DNA from: Flavobacteriales bacterium
GTDB taxonomy: Bacteria > Bacteroidota > Bacteroidia > Flavobacteriales_F > PHOS-HE28
Assembly: GCA_019638085.1 (NCBI GenBank)
Contig: JAHBUL010000010.1
Location: 62,001-126,000, forward strand
Direction of reading: 5' to 3'
DNA: 64,000 nt
The position numbers and the translations under genes were made by a program. Position 1 is the first letter of the stretch. Every line of letters starts with the position of its first letter. Below, in pieces: positions 53,967 through 63,800 of the stretch. A model generated the notes under the pieces. That model was not told the origin of the DNA and did not search any database. It saw only the letters and a list, made by a program, of their open reading frames with translations.

Positions 53967-56307
53967 TGGCGAAGTGCACAGTGAGAAGGACCGTCTGCGG
54001 TGCCAGCTTGGAAACGTCCAAGCGGGTGCTTGTTGAATGCAGCCTGTGCCGGGCCAACGTACGCCCGTTCATGTCCCGGATCAATAGGGTGGCCCCACGG
54101 ACCGAAGTGTTTTCCGGAGCAGATACCGTGACCTGTTCCGATGCCGGGTCAGGATAGTATCTCCATCCGTGGATTGGGCTATCCTTGTCGGCGATCGCAG
54201 TGGCCGATGTGCGCCAAGCGATGGTATAGTCACCAGCGGCGAATCCGGGCATGTCCAGTCGGGCGTTCTTGTCGGTAGGGCTGCCACTGTTGTTCACGGT
54301 TGCGGGTCTTACTTCCCACGGTGCCTGTGGTCCGGGCCGATAGAGCACCACCAAGCTGTCCTCGTGGAATGGAACGCCATCCACATCCTGCATCAGTCCC
54401 TGATCATAGGCAGCCGGGAAATTCAGGCGGCCATCCACAGTGATCCGCATGGTGATCTCCGTGGCGGGTTGGACATCGGTCTCTACACGCCACCAGCGGT
54501 CCGGCGAGACGAAAAGACCACCTTCAGCCGGTGCTTCGTCGGCAGGTACCCAGAACTCCTCGATGCGCACATGGGTGGGGCCAGCCAAGGCGGGAATGAT
54601 CAAGCGTATATCGGCATTGGGAAGGTTCTTTTGGCCGGTAATGGTCACCGTGGCCGTGTCCACTGTGGTTGAAAGCGCCAACCGTTCGTCATCATTCAAG
54701 CGCACCACTACAGGCTCGAAAGGGACTTGAACAGTAACATCGGATTCTTCCCCGCCGAGATCCGCGATCTCACGGTGCATCTCGCCAGTTGGACCGAGGC
54801 AGGTGATGGTTACGGGTACATGCTGGAAGAATTGGGCACCGCCGCGCGTCTTCTGGCGGATATGGACCTCGGTGTCGAATAGGGGCCCGTTCGGGGCAAC
54901 ACGAAAGGAATCCAACATGAAGGCCGCACCACCGGGCTGGAAGATCCATGCATCGAAGAAATCGGTAAGGTCCGTGCCGGTAGCTAGCCCCAAGCTGTCG
55001 CGCACGGCCTCGCTGCCCATCGCGGAATACGCATTGTGTTCAAACACCTGCTTCATGCCTGCGCTGAAGAGGCTGTCGCCCAATGTGGCACGGAGAGTAC
55101 GCGCGATATCGGCACCCTTTTTATAACTCGTTTCTCCATAGGTCTTGCTTTGGGGTACATCGGCCAATGCAAACCAGCCGCCATCACGCAAGTGCGTTGC
55201 GGAGACCACTTGTCGATGGTTGCTCCGTACCAAGGATCTATACGCGGCTTCGCCATACAAGTCCTCGATGAAGAGTTGCGAGCAGAAATTGGCAAAACCC
55301 TCGTTGAAATACATCTCCTCCGGTGTGGCACAGGTGATCAGGTTGCCGAACCAATGATGGGAGAGTTCGTGGGCGATGAGGTCCTCATCGCCCAAGGTGC
55401 CATCAGCGGCAAAATCAGGGTAACAGATGTTGGTGGCGTGTTCCATGGCACCGGCGCTGGTAAGCACGTAACCCACGCGATTCCAACGGTAGGGTCCGAA
55501 CCAGCGCTCGAAGGTGTCGAAGGCGTTCTTCAAGTGGATGAAGGAGGCCCGCATATTGGCGGTATCGGCCGGAAGTGCAGCCAACACCACAGGGATTTCC
55601 ACGCCGGAAACACTAGGAAATGTATCCAGCAATGCGACGTAGTTCCCGGCAGCTACCGATGCGAGATAGGAGGGGATGGGTTCATCCATGCGCCAATGGC
55701 TGATGCGCTCACCGTTGCCCAATTCAGTGATCCCCTGCAAGGCACCGTTAGCATATACTGATCGGTTTGCATCAGTGTGGACCAGGTACTCCATGCTCGT
55801 GCGTTCCACGAAATTGTCAAAACACGGGAACCAGGCGCGGCCATAGGAATGAGGTATGGCCTCGAAGGCGACACCCAGGTCGTACTGGTAGTTGCTCAAT
55901 GTGTAGAAGCCACCGAAACCGCTGGGGTCGGTCAGCGGATCGCCGCCATAACTCACGGTGAGGGTGAGGGTGTCGTTAGGTCCGTAGGTATTTAGGAGAT
56001 CGATGGCCAGCACTTCACCGGGATGTATGAAAGGCAGTTGTACGCCGTTCATCACCACGGAATCCACGGGAAGAAGCAGGTCCAACGGCAAGGTTGAAAT
56101 ACCATCCACACGTGGTACGAAGGTGATGGTGGCATCGCCCCGGATGATACCGTTGGCCGTGTTTGATAGGTCCAGTTGGACGCGGGAATGCAGCAGGTCG
56201 ATGCTGTCGCTGCGGGTGGCGCTGCCCACGGGGCTGATCTGGGCCAAGGCAGGGGAGGAAAGCGCGAAGAGCAGAAGGTGAAGTGCGAAATCACGTTGGA
56301 ACTTCAT
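53923..56307 (-). CDS. M1 family aminopeptidase, secreted, with T9SS type A sorting domain
   Basis: The product has 794 residues counted from MKFQRDFALHLLLFAL, a signal peptide ending PALAQ. The gluzincin site HELSHHWFGN with Glu in NEGFANF gives the HExxH-(x)18-E zinc set. The substrate-binding loop reads GAMEH instead of GAMEN, as in many Bacteroidota M1 proteins. A beta-sandwich and helical part follow. The C-terminus is a T9SS domain (YYPDPASEQVTVSAPE, IRDMNGRTLARHRL, LHLGQLHITH), so the enzyme is cell-surface or secreted. A TACATTCG box lies five bases before the ATG. Confidence 0.93.
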   Translation of the reverse strand: MKFQRDFALHLLLFALSSPALAQISPVGSATRSDSIDLLHSRVQLDLSNTANGIIRGDATITFVPRVDGISTLPLDLLLPVDSVVMNGVQLPFIHPGEVLAIDLLNTYGPNDTLTLTVSYGGDPLTDPSGFGGFYTLSNYQYDLGVAFEAIPHSYGRAWFPCFDNFVERTSMEYLVHTDANRSVYANGALQGITELGNGERISHWRMDEPIPSYLASVAAGNYVALLDTFPSVSGVEIPVVLAALPADTANMRASFIHLKNAFDTFERWFGPYRWNRVGYVLTSAGAMEHATNICYPDFAADGTLGDEDLIAHELSHHWFGNLITCATPEEMYFNEGFANFCSQLFIEDLYGEAAYRSLVRSNHRQVVSATHLRDGGWFALADVPQSKTYGETSYKKGADIARTLRATLGDSLFSAGMKQVFEHNAYSAMGSEAVRDSLGLATGTDLTDFFDAWIFQPGGAAFMLDSFRVAPNGPLFDTEVHIRQKTRGGAQFFQHVPVTITCLGPTGEMHREIADLGGEESDVTVQVPFEPVVVRLNDDERLALSTTVDTATVTITGQKNLPNADIRLIIPALAGPTHVRIEEFWVPADEAPAEGGLFVSPDRWWRVETDVQPATEITMRITVDGRLNFPAAYDQGLMQDVDGVPFHEDSLVVLYRPGPQAPWEVRPATVNNSGSPTDKNARLDMPGFAAGDYTIAWRTSATAIADKDSPIHGWRYYPDPASEQVTVSAPENTSVRGATLLIRDMNGRTLARHRLHSTSTRLDVSKLAPQTVLLTVHFANDNMLHLGQLHITH

Positions 56308-56312
56308 GAGGG

Positions 56313-56320
56313 CGAATGTA
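56313..56320 (-). promoter_or_regulatory. -7 box (TACATTCG) of the M1 peptidase gene
   Basis: On the minus strand TACATTCG is one change from TAnnTTTG and ends five bases before the ATG at 56307. It points away from the box at 56369-56376, so two back-to-back promoters lie within 64 bases. Confidence 0.5.
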
Positions 56321-56368
56321 CCGCAGCAACCTTGGGATCGGGTTTGGAGGATCTTGTGGCACCATCTG

Positions 56369-56376
56369 TATATTTG
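56369..56376 (+). promoter_or_regulatory. -7 promoter box (TATATTTG) of the helical protein gene
   Basis: Exact TAnnTTTG. A TTTG at 56343-56346 lies 22 bases upstream, close to the expected -33 spacing. The ATG is 46 bases downstream. Confidence 0.55.
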
Positions 56377-56422
56377 GGCGTGGCCGTCCAAGCCTGTGAT
56401 CATAATCCGGCCTTCCACCCGC

Positions 56423-57961
56423 ATGAAACCAAGCAACGAACTTTTCGACCTGATCAAGTCGCTCACCAAATCGGAGAAGCGCTTTTTCAAGTTGCATTCA
56501 GCATTGCAGAGCGGGGAGAAGAACTACCTGCGGATCTTCGATGCCATTGATAAGCAAAAGGCCTACGATGAGGAAGCGATCAAAAAGCAGTTCGCCAAGG
56601 AGACCTTCATCAAACACTTTCCCTCTGAGAAGAACCACTTGTACAAGTTGATCCTGAAGGCGCTGCGGGCGTACCATGCGGAATCCAGCGTGAGCGGGGT
56701 CTTGAAGCAGCACATCAACAACATCGAGATCCTATTTGGCAAAGCGCTGTATGCCGAAGCGAACAAGGTGCTGCACCGTGCAAAAAAGGCAGCCCGGGAA
56801 CACGAGCGTTTTTATTATTGGTTCGAATTGCTGAGTTGGGAGAAGATGCTTTTGGAGGAGGCGTATCAGAGCGGAAACTTCACCAATGACCTCAATGCGC
56901 TTATCCAAGAGGAGGAGATGGTGTTGAAGAAGCTGCAGAACTTGGCGACGTACAATGTGCTCTATGCCAAGATCAACTATGTGTTCCGGAGCGGTGGATA
57001 TGTGCGGACGGATGAAGAGCACGCGATGGTGGAGGAGATCAGTGAGCACCCCTTGATCAAAGGGAAGAACACCGCGCTAAGCAACCGGGCCAGTACGATC
57101 TGCCATTACACACAAGGATTCTGCTACTGGGCCAAACGGGATTGGAAGACCAGCTTTACCAAGTTCTCGCGGGCGAAGGAGATCCTGGACAAGAATCCAC
57201 AATTGAAGAAGGACCTGCCGAAGCGCTATGTACGCACCTTGTATTACCTGATCCAGTGTGAGATCGAGCTGGGAGACCATACCCATGTGAAGGAGGATAT
57301 TGCCACACTTCGGGACCTGATAAACAAACCCGGTTTCGGCGATATTGACATCAAGCTGCTGGTCTTCAGCAACAGCTATCTCAGTGAGCTTCGCTACCAC
57401 GATCGCGCCGGCGAGTTTGAAATGGCATTGAAGTTGGAGGAGCCGATCATGCAGGGAATGGCCCGCCTCGGGAGCCAGCTTCCCAAGGAGTATGAGCTGG
57501 AATTCTACTTCCTGTTCTCCACCGTGAACTTCGGTGCGGGGCAGATGAGCCGTTCGCTTTTCTGGCTGAATAAAGTACTGAACGATCCGGAACCGGCTCT
57601 GCGCCAGGATATCTTCACCTATGCCCGGTTGTTCAACCTGGTGGTGCATTATGAGCTGGGGAATTACGAACTGTTGGAATATATCGTTCGGAGCACGCAG
57701 CGCTTCCTCAGCAAGCGCCACCGTGCTTATGGTGTGGAGGCGGCCCTGATCGAACACATCAAGAAGTTGGCACGCGCTACTTCCACCGAGGCGAAGCATG
57801 CCTTGTTCTCCTCATTGAAGGAGCGTCTGGATCAGTTAATGGAGGATCCCAACGAAAGTAACGTGCTGAAGTATTTCAACATCTGCGCGTGGGTGCATTC
57901 CAAGGTGGAGGATGTTCCCTTCGAAGATGTGGTGAAGCGCAGGGTTCCTGCGCTCAAGTGA
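56423..57961 (+). CDS. Helical repeat protein of unknown function (conserved Bacteroidota type)
   Basis: The product has 512 residues counted from MKPSNELFDLIKSLTKSEKR. It is almost all helix, with short amphipathic pairs of about 35 residues (e.g. LYAEANKVLHRAKKAAREHE, YVRTLYYLIQCEIELGDHTH, LGNYELLEYIVRSTQRFLSK), suggesting a TPR-like solenoid. There is no signal peptide or membrane span, so it is probably cytoplasmic. N-terminal residues 1-60 with FFKLHSALQSGEKNYLRIFD look like a conserved separate domain. No catalytic motif is visible. Function is unknown; a scaffold role is a guess. It converges with the PorE-like gene. Confidence 0.75.
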   Translation: MKPSNELFDLIKSLTKSEKRFFKLHSALQSGEKNYLRIFDAIDKQKAYDEEAIKKQFAKETFIKHFPSEKNHLYKLILKALRAYHAESSVSGVLKQHINNIEILFGKALYAEANKVLHRAKKAAREHERFYYWFELLSWEKMLLEEAYQSGNFTNDLNALIQEEEMVLKKLQNLATYNVLYAKINYVFRSGGYVRTDEEHAMVEEISEHPLIKGKNTALSNRASTICHYTQGFCYWAKRDWKTSFTKFSRAKEILDKNPQLKKDLPKRYVRTLYYLIQCEIELGDHTHVKEDIATLRDLINKPGFGDIDIKLLVFSNSYLSELRYHDRAGEFEMALKLEEPIMQGMARLGSQLPKEYELEFYFLFSTVNFGAGQMSRSLFWLNKVLNDPEPALRQDIFTYARLFNLVVHYELGNYELLEYIVRSTQRFLSKRHRAYGVEAALIEHIKKLARATSTEAKHALFSSLKERLDQLMEDPNESNVLKYFNICAWVHSKVEDVPFEDVVKRRVPALK

Positions 57962-57979
57962 GCCGCTCCCCGTGTAGGA

Positions 57980-59887
57980 TCACGGCTGTACGGTATCCGC
58001 CCCGTTCCGGAACAGGACCTTGAACTCCGTACGTCTGTTGGCCTGGTGCTCCTCCTCTGTGCAAGACACTCCGTTGGAGCATCCATTCACCAATAGGGTC
58101 TCGCCGTATCCCCTTGCGACCAACCGTTCCGGTGATACCCCTTGGCGCACTAGGTAATCCACGGCGCTTTTGGCTCGTGCATCGCTCAGAACAAGGTTGT
58201 ACAGGTCGCCGCCGCGGCTATCGGTATGGGAACTCAGCTCGAAGGTGATGCGGGGGTTATCCATAAAGATCCGGGCCAATTTGTTCAACTCCACCGCCGC
58301 GTCCGGGCGTATGTCCCACTTGTCATAATCATAGTAGATGTTCGGGACGGCAATAGGCTTATCCACGACCAAGGGCTCAAGTTGGAGATCCGCTCGCAGT
58401 GTGGTGCTCAGCCCTAGGCCAACAGTGCTTATCGGAGTGCTCTGCGATAGCATGCCTTCAGCATCTGCCATGATGAAGTACGGGGTGTTCGGTTCCAGAT
58501 CAAAGCGGAAGTTGCCATCGACGTCAGCGGTCACCGTTCTTTCCCCCTTGGTGTTGAGGTTCCGGAGCGTTACCGTGGCTCCAGGGATGGCTTCACCGGT
58601 CTTCGCATCGGTAATGATGCCTTCCACCGCAAAGGTCGGCGGATGGATGCTGAGTGCATGGATCTGGTCGGTGCCAGAGCGTGAGCTGCTAAGGAAACCC
58701 TTGGTTCCGGCACTATCCAGCCAGAGCCCGAAATCATCGCGTGTGGTGTTCACGGGGTAGCCCATGTTCTGCGGTTCACTCCAGAACTCACCTTCACGGT
58801 GGGTCTCGAAAATATCCAACCCCCCCATGTTGTTATGGCCTGTACTGGAGAAGTAGAGCGCATCACCCACCACGGAGGGGAACATCTCATCGCCCCGGGT
58901 ATTGATGGTGATTCCCATGTTCACGGGTGCTCCCCAGCCTGTTCCGTTATCCGTTGTGTACCAGAGGTCCTTGCCGCCGAGTCCACCTGGCATGTCACTG
59001 GTGAAATAGAGCGTTTTGCCGTCCTTGCTCAAGGCCGGGTGTCCCACGGAATATCCATCGCTGTTGTATCCGAACTCACTGATGTTCCCCCATTCACCGT
59101 TCTCGCCCAAGGTGGCCCGGAACAGTTTGAGGTTGCTGATGTTGTCCTTGTCCTTGAGCAGCTTTTTACCGTAGTAATTGCTGCGTGTGAAATAGAGCGT
59201 GCGGCCATCGGGGCTCAGCGCGGCGGAGCCTTCATGGTAAGCCCCGTTCACAGCTCCTTTCAATGGTGTTGGGCTACTGGGTATGCCATCGGTTGTCAGC
59301 TCCGCCTGATAGAGGTCAGTATAGGAATGTCCGGTCCATGGGTCGCGGCTCCCCATACTGCCCGTGCGCTGGGCAGCGAATAGCAGGCCATTGCCGAAGG
59401 GGATCGCGGAATAAGCGGAGGCTAGACCTTCCAGCGGTACCAATGTGACATCATACCGTGAACTGTCCTCGTAGAAGGACCGATAACCTTGGCAGGCACC
59501 GATCAACTCCACCGCATCGCGTCGTTCAGGGCTTTCTTCCAGCGCCCGGATCAGGAATGGCTCAGCTTGACCGTACTTGCCAAGACCCATCAGCAGCTTG
59601 CCGTACTGGAAGGCATCTTCACCCGTCAGCGGTGCGCTCGCCTCTGCAGCTGCAAAGTGTGCAACGGCCTCTTCCACCTTGTTCAGCTTGGACTCTGTTT
59701 CAGCCGCGCGGATCAGCAGACTACGGTCTTGCTTTTGTTTCAGCGCCTTCTCAAAATGCTTCTCGGCCTTGGAATACGCCAGCAAGCTCATGGCTTGTTC
59801 GCCTTTGCGAACGTGATAGTTGGCACAGGAGGACAAAAGCACGCCCCCCATGACCAGGATGTAAAGAAGAGGTTTGGTGGCTCGCAT
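57980..59887 (-). CDS. PorE-like OmpA lipoprotein (TPR, PD40 propeller, CRD, OmpA domain)
   Basis: This 635-residue protein has a lipobox LLSSC (Cys21). The order of domains is TPR (about 25-130; AMSLLAYSKAEKHFEKALKQ), six-blade PD40/WD40-like propeller (about 150-400; DGRTLYFTRSNYYG, DGKTLYFTSDMPGG, VGDALYFSSTG), carboxypeptidase-like regulatory domain (about 410-490; GIITDAKTGEAIPGATVTLR) and OmpA peptidoglycan-binding domain (about 520-630; ELSSHTDSRGGD, LVARGYGE). This matches PorE of the type IX secretion system. It overlaps the PorP gene by one base. Confidence 0.9.
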   Translation of the reverse strand: MRATKPLLYILVMGGVLLSSCANYHVRKGEQAMSLLAYSKAEKHFEKALKQKQDRSLLIRAAETESKLNKVEEAVAHFAAAEASAPLTGEDAFQYGKLLMGLGKYGQAEPFLIRALEESPERRDAVELIGACQGYRSFYEDSSRYDVTLVPLEGLASAYSAIPFGNGLLFAAQRTGSMGSRDPWTGHSYTDLYQAELTTDGIPSSPTPLKGAVNGAYHEGSAALSPDGRTLYFTRSNYYGKKLLKDKDNISNLKLFRATLGENGEWGNISEFGYNSDGYSVGHPALSKDGKTLYFTSDMPGGLGGKDLWYTTDNGTGWGAPVNMGITINTRGDEMFPSVVGDALYFSSTGHNNMGGLDIFETHREGEFWSEPQNMGYPVNTTRDDFGLWLDSAGTKGFLSSSRSGTDQIHALSIHPPTFAVEGIITDAKTGEAIPGATVTLRNLNTKGERTVTADVDGNFRFDLEPNTPYFIMADAEGMLSQSTPISTVGLGLSTTLRADLQLEPLVVDKPIAVPNIYYDYDKWDIRPDAAVELNKLARIFMDNPRITFELSSHTDSRGGDLYNLVLSDARAKSAVDYLVRQGVSPERLVARGYGETLLVNGCSNGVSCTEEEHQANRRTEFKVLFRNGADTVQP

Positions 59888-60831
59888 CAGAAGAACCTTG
59901 GGTTTTTGATCACGATCGGCTCCTTACCCAGGTCGATGCCGAGCATGACCTCATGCGAACCACCATTGTAATGGCGTAGCATGGATGTGTTCATGTCGTA
60001 AGCATAACCGGCACGTAACATGGGGTTGATCTGGAATTCCACCATTCCAACGATGCCGTCGCCGGTACGATAGCCGGCACCCAGCCAGAAGCGTTCCTTG
60101 AATAGGACGTTCAGGTTGAGGTCTACTTCCGGAGGAGCTTGCTGTTGGTATTTCACGAGCACGCTTGGTTTCAGGTCGAAGTTTTCGTTCAGCTCGAAGA
60201 CATGCCCTGCATTGAGATAATAGTGCTGGGTGAAGTAGTGGTCGGGGGACTGCGGGACCTCCGATGAGATCTTACCGTCCGCTGCATAAATGGTAGGCAC
60301 AGAGAGCCCGACAAAGGAACGTTCATTGTTCCAATACACACCAAAGCCGAATTTGCCAACGGTGGCGTTGTTGATGTTGTTCTGGTACAGCGCGTCTTGG
60401 GTATCCCAATAAATGAGGTCGCTAAGGTTGGCGGTGTACATGGACAGCCCGGCCTTCAATCCGAATGCCAGGTGACCATTGGTACCCGTACGGATGCGAT
60501 AGGCGTAGTTGGCGGCCATCTCCATGTCGCGGCTCACGCCGATCATATCATGGCTGAAGGTGAAGCCCAGGCCCATTTTGTTGTCGAGAAGGGGACCATC
60601 GATACCGAGGAGGTTGGTGCGGGGTGCACCCGCCATGCCCACCCATTGGCTGCGATGCAGCAAAGTGGCGCTGGCGTAAGGATGGCTACCTGCATAAGCG
60701 GGATTCAGGAACAGTCCATTGAACATGTACTGACTGATCATCAACTCTTGCTGCGCCTGGACCGACATGGTGGTGCTTGCCGCAAGGGCCATTGGAAGGA
60801 GGAAGCGGATGCTGCGCATGGTCGTTCTCAT
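59887..60831 (-). CDS. PorP/SprF family type IX secretion membrane protein
   Basis: The product has 314 residues counted from MRTTMRSIRFLLPMALAAS; the signal peptide ends SVQAQ. The family hallmark QYMFNGLFLNPAYAGSHPYA follows at once. The rest is a 14-strand-like outer-membrane barrel with YAYRIRTG, FGFGVYWNNERSF, LGAGYRTGDGIVG and YAYDMNTSMLRHYNGGSHEV. PorP/SprF proteins help export and anchor T9SS type B cargo, usually the adhesin encoded next to them. It starts seven bases after the adhesin stop, so this is one operon. Confidence 0.93.
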   Translation of the reverse strand: MRTTMRSIRFLLPMALAASTTMSVQAQQELMISQYMFNGLFLNPAYAGSHPYASATLLHRSQWVGMAGAPRTNLLGIDGPLLDNKMGLGFTFSHDMIGVSRDMEMAANYAYRIRTGTNGHLAFGLKAGLSMYTANLSDLIYWDTQDALYQNNINNATVGKFGFGVYWNNERSFVGLSVPTIYAADGKISSEVPQSPDHYFTQHYYLNAGHVFELNENFDLKPSVLVKYQQQAPPEVDLNLNVLFKERFWLGAGYRTGDGIVGMVEFQINPMLRAGYAYDMNTSMLRHYNGGSHEVMLGIDLGKEPIVIKNPRFF

Positions 60832-60838
60832 GTTGGGC

Positions 60839-63800
60839 TTACCGTCGGAGGTCCACATAGTTCTGGAGCGTGAGGTCCGCGTTCAACCGCAGGACCACGA
60901 AGTAGGTGCCTTCGGGCAAGGCTTGTCCCTGCTGGTTCTCACCGCGCCACTCGTTGTTGTAGTACAACTGGTCGAAGACCACATTGCCCCAGCGATTGAA
61001 CACGGTGAGCTGATTCCCTGGGTAAGCATCGATGCCGTGGACCACGAAGGCATCGTTATCGCCATCACCGTTCGGTGTGAAGCCGGTTGGCATTTCAAGT
61101 TCGTCCGGCTGCGTGAGGATGATGGTGAGTTCAAGGGCGCAGCCATTGGCATCAGTGATCCTCACCATGTAGGTGCCGGCCGACAGGCCGTAGCGCGCGG
61201 GAGTGTTGTCCCCATCGTTCCACTCATAGCTGTATGGAGGTGTACCACCGGCGGCATTCACGGTGATCGAGCCGTTCGTGCCACCCCAAGTGGTGATGTT
61301 GTGCCCGTTCGCAAAGTGCGAGACCAAGGTATCGGCAGTGATCACAGGTGGTGCCAGTACCGTGATCACGGAATCCCACGGGCATCCATTCGCATCCGTA
61401 ACGGCGACCGCGTATTCACCACCTGGCAGATCGCTGAGGTTGTCTTCGGTCGAACCATTATCCCAAAGGATGATGTATGGAGCCAAGCCGGAGGTAATGG
61501 ACAGGTTGATCGCTCCTTCAGCGGATGCGTTGCATAGTGGGTCAGTAACGGTGGCGGTTGCCGCTACACCAGGGCTGCCAGCTACCGCAGCGGAATCGGA
61601 GGCCGTGCATCCATTGGCATCGGTGACCATGACGCTGTACACACCTGCGATCACATCATTCAAGTCCGCGCTCTGGTCACCCGAATTCCAAGTGTAGCTG
61701 AACGGTGCGCTACCTCCCGTTACCACCGTGTTGACAGTGCCGGTAGCGAGCCCGCAGGGCGCTGCCGTCGCACTTGCCACTGCGGTCAGTACATCCGGTG
61801 CCACAAGCGTTACACATTCCTGATCGGAACATCCGTTGGCATCGGTCACGGTCAGGCAGTAGGTGCCCGGGGCCAAAGAATCAATGTTCAGCTCGCTGGA
61901 GATAAAGCCTCCCGGGCCGCTCCATTGTATGCTTACAGGGCCTATACCGCCGCCGATCGTCGCGGTGATCATGCCATCGCTTTCGCCGGAGCAGCTGATA
62001 TGGGTACCGGATGGGAATGTCACCGCAGCCAGTTCAATAGTGATCAGTGGTGCAGGCACGAGCGTGATGGACTGATCGATCGAACAACCACTGGCATCAA
62101 CTGCAGTGAGGACATACGTTCCTGCCACCAGACCCGAAATGCTATCCTCCGATGCGGAGAACCCGTCAGGTCCGGTCCAGCTATAGGTGTATCCCGGCGT
62201 TCCGCCGATCACTTCCAGATCGATCGCCCCATCGCTGGCATCAGCGCAGCTAGTGTTATAGCCATTGTGGTACAGAAGTGAGTAGTTCACTGCCAAAGCA
62301 CTGTCCGGTTGGGTGATGTTGATCGTAAGTGTGTTCACGCATTGGTTGGCATCGGTCACCACGAGTTCATAGTTGCCAGCGCCCACGCCCGTGATGTCCG
62401 GTGTGTTGTACATCGTGCTGTCCGGCCCGCGCCAGTCGTAGGTGTAAGGGGCTGCCCCTCCCGAAACGATCGCTTCAAGGCTGCCGGACAGTTCCCCGTG
62501 GCAGGCAATGTCCGTGGCGGATAGTGTGGTGGTCAATGCACTGTCCGGTTGGATCAGCGTGATCGATGTATCGCGCATGCAACCATGATCGTCCGTAATG
62601 ACAACTGCGTAGGTGCCAGCCATCAGGCCATTAATATCTGCGGTGTTTGCGCTGAATCCTCCTGGTCCGACCCAGGCGATGTCCAGTGGGGAGAACCCAC
62701 CACTGACGGCCAGTTCGATCGTGCCGGTGCTGTCGCCATGGCAAGGGATGTTCACATCGCCATAATCCGAGGCATACAGTTCCACCGTAATCGGTGCAGC
62801 AGCGAGCACCGTGGCTTGTGTCGAAGTGGTGCAACCCATCGCACTGGTGACCGTCACGCTGTAGTCGCCACTGGCCAATCCGCTGATGTCCTCATCCGTG
62901 GAGGTGAAGCCATTGGGGCCGGTCCACGCAATTTCGAAGGGGCCGGCTCCACCGGTCACAGTGAGGTTGATCTCACCGTTCGTGCTCAGGTCACATTCGT
63001 TGCTTGTTACAGCGAGTGTGGCAATGAAATTTTCGGGTGCACTGAGTGAATAGGTACGGCTGGTGCTGCATCCGTTCGCATCGGTGATCATAACGGTATA
63101 GGCACCTGCAGCGAGGTCTTGCAGGTCCTCACTGGTAGAAGCGAAACCATTGGGTCCGGCCCAGCTGTACTGGTAAGGAGCAAGGCCACCGCCTGCTGTC
63201 AGGTCAATGGAGCCATCGTTGCCATCGCATCCCACTTCAAACCCACCTTGGTCGGAGAGCACTGCTGTGGCTGAGATCGGTGGTGGTGCCGCCAAAGTGA
63301 CCGTTGCGATGGCATTGCATCCGGAGGCGTCGATGACAAGCACGGTATAGGTACCGGGGACCAGGTTCTGCAGTGTGGCCTGTGTGGATGAGAATCCGTT
63401 GGGACCGTTCCACGATAGGGTGTAGCCGGGGGTGCCACCGGTGGTGAACAAGCTGATGGTGCCATCTGCCGCACCCGAGCAGGAGATCTGGTTCCCACCG
63501 CTGTACGAAGATGTGGTGATGACCAATTGCAACGGGGTAGGAGCAACAAGCTGCACCTGAGCGAATGCGATACAGCCGTTGGCATCGGTGATCGTGGCAG
63601 TGTACGTGCCGGGCGCCAGTCCGGTGATGTCCACACTGGATGATTGATAGCCACCCGGTCCAGCCCAGCTCACTACGTATGGTCCGGTTCCGCCGGTGAT
63701 CCCCAGATCTATGCTGCCATCATTATAGTTGGCACAACTCAGGTTGGCTCCGTTGGGGAATACAAATGGCGTAGCGATGGCATCGATCCCTACAGGGCTT

